Source of the DNA: Saccoglossus kowalevskii | Taxonomy: Eukaryota; Hemichordata; Enteropneusta; Harrimaniidae | Reading direction: 5' to 3' | Assembly (NCBI RefSeq): GCF_000003605.2 | Contig: NW_003116459.1 | Coordinates: 8,334-53,398 of the forward strand | Length of the DNA: 45,065 bases | In this document: positions 22,101 to 34,100 of the stretch, piece by piece | Numbering within the stretch: position 1 is the stretch's first letter | Layout: the number at the start of each line of letters is the position of its first letter | Program-made: the position numbers and the translations under genes | Notes under the pieces: model-generated | Databases searched by the model: none | Told to the model about the DNA's origin: nothing | What the model saw: only the letters and a program-made list of their open reading frames with translations

Positions 22101-25100
22101 GTATTTGTATTAAAGTCAACTCAACTCTATATTGTACGCTTTATTGGTACCAACATGACAACTTCGTAAACACGCAGATAAAGGTGCTATCCTAAAATAA
22201 GGATTTTATAATTTCACTGGAAAAATAAATAAATACAATAGCGGTTATGTAGTACGATTTGTCGAAGCTGTCTACAATCAGCAATTGTAACATTTGATGC
22301 GATTAACACGGTTTGTAACACCGAAATATTCATTAAGCGCAAACCTTATCCGTTTAATCAGCTTCATTTTAGGACTTATCTGAGATACTGCTATATAATA
22401 TTTGATTTTTAAAACCAGACAAATAATGTTTGTTTACAATTGAATTCATCTTTAGAGAATAGTGATAATTGTTTTCCCTCTGTCTCAGTCTCAATGATAG
22501 GCACAATGCATTGTAATGTGAGGGAAATTGCTCTAGTATCTGTTATCTCGTACGTTTTGGCACTCTTTGGCAGACGCGATGTCAAGTCACATCTGCTATT
22601 CATTAATGATATACTAGTATTTGTAAAATATTTGTTTAGGACATAGCATGTGACATTATACTTTGAAGGTCAATGCATGTACGTGTTCTCCGCAGTAATT
22701 GGTTAATACTACAACTGCGTCACTAGTTTAAATACACCATGCATCGCTGGTCAAAATAAACATTCCCATTAACTAATGTCTCCAATGGATTACGCAATGG
22801 TTTGGAAATGTACACTTAATACTTAATAAATTTTCTATATGAAAATTACATTACCTTAAGGCAATTTCAACTAAATTCTAATTTAGCATCAAGTGAGCGC
22901 GTCACTACGTATAATTTATTGACATAGTAAAAGTACAATAAAATATATCGAAAACATTAGAAACCCGCTGCACTACAAATAACATTGGAAATATTATTAA
23001 CATTAGATGAATTTCCCAGCAAGCAAAATTCCAATATTTTAATTTTCTACACTCGTGTGTTGAAGTAAAGCCAACTAACATGTATTTGTTTAACGTAGAA
23101 TGACTTTCTATATTTTTCTCGATTAGTGTTATTGTAACAAAGTCCTGTAGGACATCAAATTACTGTAATTAGTTGACAGAGAACGGGGAATAAGAGTGTA
23201 CATTAATATTTCTACACGCATATCTGAATATCTGAGGACAACCTCCAGTAAATATTGTTCAATTCCAATCACCCGCGATTAATTTTATCATTAAACGCGA
23301 TAATACATACATTCCCAACTGGTGTATGTAAACAGCGTCCCACACACCGGAACTAATTTAGTAGCGAAGTCATTCACTCGAAATAATATGAAAGACACGA
23401 GAGGACGATCAAACTGGAAACATCACAACCTACTTGTAAAAAGCATGTCTTGAATATGAACGACGTTGATCTCCTATCTAGAATATAGACATTGATCTAT
23501 CTAGAATGTAAACGACTTTGATCTCCTATCTAGAATGTAGTCGTCACTGACATATCTTGAATATAAACGACGTCGAACTCCTATCTAGATTATAGACGAC
23601 ACTGACCTATGTAGAATGTAGACGACGCTAACCTATATAAAATATAAACGACGTTGATCTCCTATCTAGAATATAGACCACACTGACCTATGTAGAATGT
23701 AGACGACGCTAACCTATCTATAATATAGACGACTTTGATCTCCTATCTAGAATATAGACCACATTGACCTATCTAGAATATACACGACTCTGATCTCCTA
23801 TCCAGATTATAGACGACACTGACCTATCTAAAATATAAACGACGTTGATCTCCTATCTAGAATGTAGACGACGCTAACCTATTTAGAAAATAGACGACTT
23901 TGATCTCCTATCTAGAATATAGACCACATTGACCTATCTAGAATAAAAACGACTCTGATCTCCTATATAGAATGTAGACGACACTTGCATATCTAGAATT
24001 TAGACGACACTGACCTATCTAGAATGTAGACGATGCTAACCTATCTAGGATATATACGACGTTGATTTCGTATCTAGAATGTAGACGACGCTAACCTATT
24101 TAGAATATAGACGATTTTGATCTCCTATTTAGAATATAGACGACATTGACCTATCTAGAATGTAGACGACGCTAACCTATCTAGGATATATACGACGTTG
24201 ATTTCCTATCTAGAATGTAGACGGCGCTACCCTATTTAGAATATAGACGACTTTGATCTCCTATCTAGAATATAGACGACACTGACCTATCTAGAATGTA
24301 GACGACGCTAACCTATCTATGATATTTACGACGTTGATTTCTTATCTAAAATGTAGACGACGCTAACCTATTTAGAATATAGACGACTTTGATCTCCTAT
24401 TTAGAATATAGACGACACTGACCTATATCTAGAATGTAGACGATACTTACCAATCTAGAATATAAATTTTGATCTCCTATCTAGAATGTAGACGACGCTA
24501 ACCTATTTAGAATATAGACGACTTTGATCTCTTATCTAGAATATAGAAAACACTGACCTATCTAGAATATAATTGATACTGTCCTATCTAGAATATAAAC
24601 GACTTTGATCGCCAATCTAGAATATAGACGCCACGGACTTATCTAAAATATAAACGACAATGAGCTACTTTCTGCGCGAAGGCAGTGCGGGGATCGCACC
24701 GACCGACGCACAGCCTAAGTGCATACTTTGCTGTATTCTCAAGATATCCTTGATGTAATTCATCCTGATTTTAGTTCTTATCTAGTAAGAGATTATACCT
24801 CGAAATAAAACTAAAATTGTTTTGTGCTGGGTGTTATTTCCGTTGTGTTCTATAGCGCCTCTGCGTTCAATGTAAATATGGGTAAGTGTTCGAATGTGAC
24901 GTTAATTACCTGGAACGCGTCATTGTTGATGACGTAATCTATTGCACTTAATGTATATGCAGCCGTGTTAAATTACCCATAATTCAGAAGTTTGTGGAAG
25001 CAACAGAAAGAAAGACTCTCTAATGATAAATGGCATGACCTTCTATCCGACAATTACGTGTCTGTCTTTCTTTAACCGAGCATTCAGATTAACAAATTTC

Positions 25101-28100
25101 AGAGGAACGTTCATCAGAGTTGGTTTTTAGGAAAAATTTACGAAATCTGCATGCACTTAATGCAAGGTGCTTAGTATTGTATGCGTGGTGATGTCCGGTG
25201 GATATTGTACTTTTCTACGATGTTTGGAATTCAGTAAGAAAAGCTCTAAGTTCAGTTATAAAGTTCAATTCAATTATATTCCGTATAACTGCCCGTCCAA
25301 TTTTTCATGTAAATATGTCTAGGCATTCCGCAATATCCATGGCCTATCCTTATTAAAAAGTCAATTGACCGTGAAAAAGTATGTATTAACTGTGTATGGA
25401 ACCTACATTCATCCAATCTTAATAAATTATCTTCCTCAAAATTAGTTCTCTTAAACCTTCATTTTAACTACTCAACATTGATAGCCAGGCATGACAAGTA
25501 GAACAACTCTAGTAAATTAACACTGTTCTGGTATCATGTAGGTCGATGCATATCGCATCACTCGTCGTAGTTAAATACCCGCCACAGATCAAGCCTGTGC
25601 CGTAACGCTGTAACTCTCTGCTACTATTGTTAACTAGTATATGGGTCCCACTTAGAAAATATATTTTTGTTTATATGAAAGAAAAAAGGTAATTATAACA
25701 ACAACAAATCTATGTGAGTAAATTTATTACATATATTTGATATAAAGATGACACAACTGACGATACCGACGGAATTTATTATTTAATTGGTGTGTAGACG
25801 AACATTGCTGTTTGCAAACAATTCATTTTGGTAAATTGTTCTTTCTTACAAATTAACCCCACGACCGACACGAATACAAACTCCATGAAAATTCTATCCT
25901 GGGATATAAAGTAAATCGGGCTTATTCATATTTTAATAATTCAACGCTTGGTCTATAATTATAATAATTTTAATTCATCTTTCAATATATGAAACAAAAT
26001 TATCATATTTTCCTACTTGGAAGTGAATACATTTTTCCCGTATGGAACTGAAATTATTTTTTCCTGTATGGAACTGAAATCATCTTCCCTATGTTGAATT
26101 GTACTCATTTCATGGCAAGTCGGCCGGGTAGACCAGATTATTTCAGTTCCACGTTTGGAAAGATTAGTTAATTTCTAATTAGTAAAAGGTGATTTCAGTT
26201 CCACACCGTTAACAGAGGGTATGTCGAGACCTCCTTGCATGAATTTCAATCATTTTACATAATTAAAAAAAAAGAAATAAATAATTGACTGACCAGTATT
26301 TTATTTTACCTTTAAGGATAATAGTACATGAAGTAAAACTGCGAAACTTTAATCGTGTTTCAATACACATAATGTTATGCGTTATGTATTATTATACCAT
26401 TGTGATTAAAATTGTTTTTAGAATTGATCAATATTTTGGCGCCGTGCCAAGCAAATATCATATGCACAGTTCAGGAGTACCGAACAGTCCATGGAGTTGG
26501 CGATATATAAACAATCTATCTATATCCATATTGATAAAATAGAAGCTTACGTTTCCTAGTTTAAACACAAAAACTGAAATCGGTACGGTCAATGTGGCTA
26601 CGTCCAGTACAGCCACATGCAGAGGTCTCCTTCAGTTTATGAGGAACGTTGGCGATGTAACGAGGTACCGAGATTGCAACTACTACTCAGACTATCCACG
26701 GAATGTGATTTAACGTCTTGTTGTGAATTTACATTGGCTTTAATTAGTATGCATTGCAATTAAAACTCTCATGATATCAGATAAAAGACTATGGATCGTT
26801 TTCGTCAAATTGACTACGCCGTTGTGCTATCTAAATCTGCTTATATAATTGGCAATTACGATACACAGTATACAATTTGGTGACCACACGAGTACTGGCA
26901 AACGTCAATATTCTATTTTAATCAGAGTTATTGCCAGAGATACGATCCCACAGCTAAGAATGAACAATTTAATACTCGTTTCCATTTCACATTTCTACAT
27001 CGATGGAAATAACTTTCTATTTAGCGATATGTGCCGTGGTGATGGTTGGCTATACACTTCTTTATAACTTGTTCCGATGCTCCTAGAAACAAAATATGGT
27101 GTTTATCACTGAAGGGGTTAACAACGGGTTCTCTTTCGTAAACGTAATATTGCCTATGGTATGTTAATAGTTATTGTAGTAAAACGAAAATTTAACAGAT
27201 CTTATATTAGGCGGTCGCGATGTAGAACAAATAAAAACCACAAGGTCGAGCAGTATTGAGTAAACGTAATATTGCCTATGGTATGTTAATAGTTATTGTA
27301 GTAAAACGAAAATTTAACAGATCTTATATTAGGCGGTCGCGATGTAGAACAAATAAAAACCACAAGGTCGAGCAGTATTGAGGAAGCTCGGCACATTTTT
27401 GACAAAAAAACAATATTCTACGTACGAAACATGGCTGTGTGTCTATCTTCCTATCATAATGGCATTATGGTGCCAAAAACTCCCGGTCAAACGTAAGCAC
27501 CTACGGCCCTTAGCTAATTTTTCCCCTAAAGTTACATCCCTTCGTGAATGAGTTACTATTGAGTCTTTGGTACTCCGACCCCGGATGGAGAGTGGTCCCT
27601 GTTCGTATTCAATCCTGCGTATAATTTGAAAACAGGTCTGCCGATCATGATTCTGTCGCAGCAACCACTACGCTACCAGTGGGTTTGTTGTGGCCTTGCG
27701 CCACTGCAGTATGGCAGATCTGAACAGTGTCGATACAGTGTCACCCTCATTTATCAGTTGTTGTTCGTGTGTGACACGTGTTATGATGCATGAACCATAC
27801 TGCAAAAACAATACCGTTCAATAGCTTAGCGGGTGTGATACAATCGCCTATTTTACACGTTCTTATTTACTCGCATACCAGTTTGCTTTGTATAAGCGTT
27901 TATTTCTACATAATGATCAACATGGGAAATTTTCCTATGTTAGAATGCGTATTTCAATTTGATTCTTCTGTGATAATGTCAGTAAATGTAAATTTCAGTT
28001 GTCACGTGTTTCTGCATGGTATAAAAAAGTGTATAATGCTGCAATCACTGTAAATTATCAAACAATATCAGTTGATATAGGTCATAGAACACATTTTAGT

Positions 28101-31100
28101 GAAAAAAAATATGATAATGTTTTTTTTAAAAGTTAATATTTTTAAAGTGGCAACTTACGCGAGAATAATATAGTTTAAGAGGCATTAAATATGTATTATT
28201 ATGAACGTGTTATGAACGTCTTTTTAGTTTGGAAATGTACGTTACAGTGACGTCACATTTGAGCAATTTCCTTTGTCTACGACAGACGTTAGCCTAAACA
28301 GACTATGTATTATTGTCTAGACACAAATATTCATCTTATTAATTTAAAGAACTTTCGCTATTGGTTACTTGAGTATACCATTCCTGACCATACCTATTAC
28401 TGTCGGGTTTCACGATTCATTGTTACAGTGTAAGCCCTGCTTATTGATATTGTGAGGGACACCCACAGAACTCAAACTGGAAAGGGGGTTCTTTCACAAG
28501 ACAATAGTACTGGAAATGAAATTCACATATACCAAAATATCAAGTTAAAGCTCTTTTAATACTTTTCAAAATAATTACAAGAAACAAACGACAGAATAAT
28601 ACAATGCATAAATTTACTAAAATAGGAGATTGTGCTTTGGTGATAACTCAGTTGCAGGATGTGGAAATTGATGACAGTCAATGGCTTCTGCAACACAACG
28701 ACGAAGAAATACAGTAGTCTTGCTTGCAGAGGAACGTTGTTATTCTGGAGAACACCACTGAAAGCAGGAGATCGCAGAGCAGTTCATACAAGTCTTACAT
28801 AATGATGATTGAAGCCTGTATTACTTGTGACACAATATCGCAGTAGCAACAGACAGGGTACACAGGTGGACTGTCCTCCGTCTAGACTATTTACATGGCA
28901 TAAATGACCCAGTTTCAGGTACACCACCTGGGGTTCCACAGGAGCCAATCAGAATGTGGTCTTCCTAGCAGCTGTTCTACGATGTCATTCAGGTCAGGTA
29001 CATTGGCAAGTCAGTAGATTGTCAACATCCTATGTTATGTAAATGACAAGCAAACCTGGTAGATTCGAATTATCCTTCCATAGTTGTAAACAAGTATGAC
29101 CTGTCAATCACCTTTATGACAGTTATCACACGGCAATAAACACTGTTGCTTCCTATGATCCATGCACACTTTTATTTGCAAGGTTTGAGGTTATATAAAA
29201 AAACATAGAATAAAGGATGCTGACATTCATCTTATTAAAGAACTTCCCCTATTGGCTACTTGAATGCACTATTCCAGAGATATCATACTGTGCCTACAGG
29301 GCTGATCGTGTTACCATTATATGCAAACACATTTTGTAGTTTATACTACGTGTAACTGGCGCCGGATAAAGATACACTTTTATCACCTACCTGCAATAGT
29401 ATGCGTCTCTCTCGATTGAAAGTAGGGTGTGACAGATTATAACCCGGTGCCTGAATAGTTTTGCTGGTATTTTAGACTGATATATCTTACTAAATAAAGA
29501 CTATAGATGTCGTTATAATAATGTGTTTAACAGCAAACATTATCAGTATTATTCGACCACTAAAATAATGGAAACACCAGTAGATATACGCGTGTATCCC
29601 AAGTGTGTGTGTGTATTTTCTCGTATTTTCCTTTATTTCATCTAAAAGATATATTGTTATATTTGGATCCCGTGTTATTTTATTTCCTCCCAATGTGTTT
29701 TGTTTTCAACCTGTAATCAAAATATATCCTGAGGTGTGGATCAAATGCCGCAATATATTACCGTAGCTAAAATAATAGTTACTCATATGATTATCACAGT
29801 CATCTATGTTGTCTCGTTAAAACAATATTGGAGCATGACGGTTACCAAGCGACAAACAACGAGCTAAAAGTTTTACACTTCTCTGTTTTATCATTTACAT
29901 GTCAACCTAAGCCAAGCTAGTGATACATATGAACACACTCACGCTCACTGTACTTGCACATCGTAACACCCCTTGTGAAGTTGACTGGAACATTTGCGAA
30001 GTGTTTATTCATGATCCAGTTTAACGTACTGTTATATGTATTAGGGGGTGGTTATGTTTAAACATTACGCGCATACATACAGTAATTACTATGAATATAA
30101 ATGAAAACATCCATGCGTACAAGCATAGCAACAAATGTTTGCAGATTTTAAATAACAGTTTCTTGCTGCTGTTTACTTTTAGTCTAAAAATCGCCATGGG
30201 GTGGAATGCATATTAATACTGATTGTACATGTATCATAAGACTGATTTGTTCCATATTACATTTCATAATCGCCAGGAAATGGAACATATCATAGACGCC
30301 CGTATAATCACATTTCCAACAGCGACACTAAATAGTATTCGACAAAACTGATTAAAATATCTGAAAACGTAAATTAACTCCAGTCACTATAACTTCCATT
30401 TATTAATTGTTTTTGTTTTCTATATTAAAACATGCAGTACATTACTGACGGCAACAATCACGCATATCACTTCGTGAATTGAATCAGAAGATGGAATTTA
30501 AACGTTGGTTCTTATTTCGGATGCCTACTGTATAATGTAAATACCCATATTAGTTCCGCTATTTATTGGCGACCGAAGTTTCTGTTTTCAAACTTTTATC
30601 TGAATATATTTGAGGACATGGCTGTGCAGACAAAATAGTAAATGATTGAAGTTTTGACATGTCTTATGCAAAACTACTAATACATGTAATAATTACACTG
30701 ATTGGACATTATGCAAGTAGAAAAATATAAAATTTAAGTCATTAAAATTATGTAACCAGTGTCGATGAATGATAACAGACAATTCACTGAAGATAAACAT
30801 AAACAAATATCAAGACAATAGATATAACAATACAAAATAAAAAATAATAAAAAAAAACATAGTGGAAAAGCAACAAATTACAACACTATTATGAAAGTTA
30901 GCAGCATTACGTACATTCGTTAAACATTCTTCATGTATTCTTCGAAATCATTTACCGAATCTACTTTTCAATTTCAGTTGTCGTAAAATAGATGAAATGC
31001 TGGCAAGCTGCATTTTATCCCTTAGGCCGATAACACTCTTGTTCGTAAACATAGCAACATATTGTGTTACTTATAAACAAACATTGCACTCGGAACAGAT

Positions 31101-34100
31101 CATTTTTTCAAGACAAATCACAACAAGCTTCAATCTAAAAATAATACACGTCACCAAGAGCGGTATCGATAATGAACTTTATGTGCATTTATGCGTACTA
31201 GTTTAGATTCATAATTATTAAACCCATATTATGTTTGCAGTTTAATATCCGACTGCCTTAACAATTTCATTTTACATTTTACACACTTTCATAAACAGCT
31301 GGAATTGTTTACCTTTCGTTATAAAGCTCATGTAATTTAAAGGACAAATAGATCTAGACTATTTTAAATGACATATTCACGCATAACACAGGGAGACTTT
31401 ATGTACTTGCTCATTTAGAGGTTCCACAGTATCTCACCTAGGTTTTTTGAAATGTTTTCCGTGAGCGAAATTACAGTGGTATTATATAAAGACAAACTTG
31501 AAAAATGAGTACTAAAATTATTCTTTTTAAATCTGTTTATTCTAGATTCCAAACTTGATAACTCCTCAGCACCAAGCTCGAAAGTTGCGTCAGGTGGAAG
31601 TAATATTGTTTGGACTGACGTTCGCGTCTGTTTTTCATATTTGCGCGAAAAATAATACCATGAGCATAATGAATTCATTGTTTCAAAGAGTATATTCTAA
31701 AACAGGTACATAAATGTACATACAATAAACATTATTATTGTACAGGCTGTACGTGTGTGTGGTTGATAGAATTTTAGAATACGCCCTCAAACCTAATTAT
31801 TCATCAGTGAAAAGTCAAGATCTGTCTTTCCACAGGGATGAAACATCATTGAACTTCTTTCCCAGTCGTCATTTCTCGTATGTGAATGCAATTCTAAGTG
31901 AAATGGTTTGCTAGTTCGTCCACAGTTTCCCTGTATACACTGACCTCCAGGACACTCATATGGAACGCCTATTTATCAAATAAAATGGAATGTGTAGCCA
32001 ACTTCATCAATAAATATAGTACGTTGTGTGATTAGTCTATTCCATGATTTCTCTTCAACGTGCGTGGCCCGTACCTCGCACAATAAATATAATTGGGGTA
32101 ATTGAATATCTATTACAATTTATCGGCTTCTCAAGTCATATTGCGCATGTAATAATTATATGCAACAGGGTGTAATTGTGTTTTTTCAGATGTTGTAGCT
32201 GTCCTACTAGAGCGTGGGATCGACGTTGCCGATTCACTGTTGCAAGCAGTTGACATACAGATCATTGGTTCAGTGTCAATAATATTGGACCATTTGAAAG
32301 GCAAGCACTTACTGAGGGTAAGAATATACAACATAGCGCAATATTGTGATTTAAAATTGTCCATACATGTGTTAAAAGTTAGATACAATGTAACATTGAC
32401 ATACCAATAACTGTGAGTGGACATATTCATCTAATGATGTCGAAATGTTGTTGTCAGACAACAAGTATTTAACAGGGGAAGAATTTAAAGGTACATTGTA
32501 TATTGAAGGTCATTTTATGATTTAAATTTTTGAAATACAATTGCAAGTAAAGCTAATATTCCCAAATCCACAGAGAGAGTAGAAGGTTTGCGATGGTGTC
32601 GACCGATTAATTTCTTCCCTGTCTAACCTAATCCAAAGAAAGCTATGTGTGAGAAATCTCTATGTCATATTGTGAATAATGCATTCACTTTAATTAAAGG
32701 CATCTAACTGAATTTGCTCTAAGGGTCACATGGCCCTGAGCTGTAGTCTACTCGTGTGAAGTGATTCGGTGATCAGTCCTATGACATCGCACCTCAGTAA
32801 TGAATCAGATACTTACGTACGTGAAGTTAGACGAGTAGCAGATGAATGACGTCATACTAAAGGTCGAAATACAAACTTAGATTAATACAATTTATATGAC
32901 GCCATAGTACTTTAAATCCTGAATTTAATTTGCTAGAAAAAACGTACTCGTAAATAAATCATATTTAGACTGAGGTTGAGCACCAGAAAGGGCAAAATAT
33001 CAGCCACAATGACGTCATATCATGGGAAATGATCTGACATGAAAGATAATATGCTCAAAGGATAATAGCATAAGATGTATAGCTTTGTCATTGATAATCA
33101 CTATATTTCTTCCATTTAATTTTTGTATTGTCACCTACCCAGAATGCTTTGTAAATGTGAACAATACACTGGTCATGACCCGTCCTTTTGTCGCTCTTCT
33201 TTGGCGTAGCTGGTGTACAAGGTAAATTTTGGGATTCTCCCTATACTATACGACGAGCGACATTTCAGCGATATATTGCCTACACCCATTTACGTCATTC
33301 TCAATTAGATGCCAAAAAAGCGTTTTGTTGCTAGAGGGCGCGACTGATTGGTCTATTTTATATATTATTCATTACGTCATTGTTTGTAGACACTTAACTC
33401 ACGATGATTTGGCTCGAACAATTAATGAATAACTAAAATATTATGAATTTTAATCATTAGTGTGGGTTGGAGATCACGTAACAAAATCTGGCCAATGTCC
33501 ATGGAAGGAGATTGGAGGAAGCGTAAATGTTTTTTTTTTCTTTTATAGGAATGTCTCAACTGTCACTCGTTGAATGGAGACTTGCATCCAGATATTACGC
33601 CGATCATCTTAGCAGCCCACCATAACAATTATGATATCATTAAACTTCTCCTCGATAACGGGGCAAATATCGATGATCCAGAATTCTACACATTTAAGAC
33701 CGAACAGTTCACGCTGCAACACTCTCTTGGTTTGATAAATGTATACAAAGCATTGGCCAGTCAGGCCTACATAGCGCTAACCAGTGCAGATCCTATCGAC
33801 ACTGCGTTTGAATTGGGTCAAAAGTTACACCAGCTCAGTAAACGCGACTACGAGTTCAGAAACCAATACCAAGAATTAGCTGATCAATGCGAACAGTTTG
33901 CCTCGGATCTACTCGGGAAAGTTCGGGATTCCGATGAGCAGGCGATTGTTTTGAATCACGATCCAGAAGAGTGGTTGTTAGATGGGTCAGAAAATAAATG
34001 CGACGAACCTTATAAGGTGAAAAGAGCTATTAAGTGTGAACAAAAGAAGGTACGAGATTGATTAACAAGAAATGATTTTCACAAGTTTCAACATTATATT

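Noticed and set aside
24675-24725. Possible tRNA or small RNA in a short GC-rich stretch after the 26/29-bp array
   Set aside because: No A or B box and no cloverleaf could be drawn.
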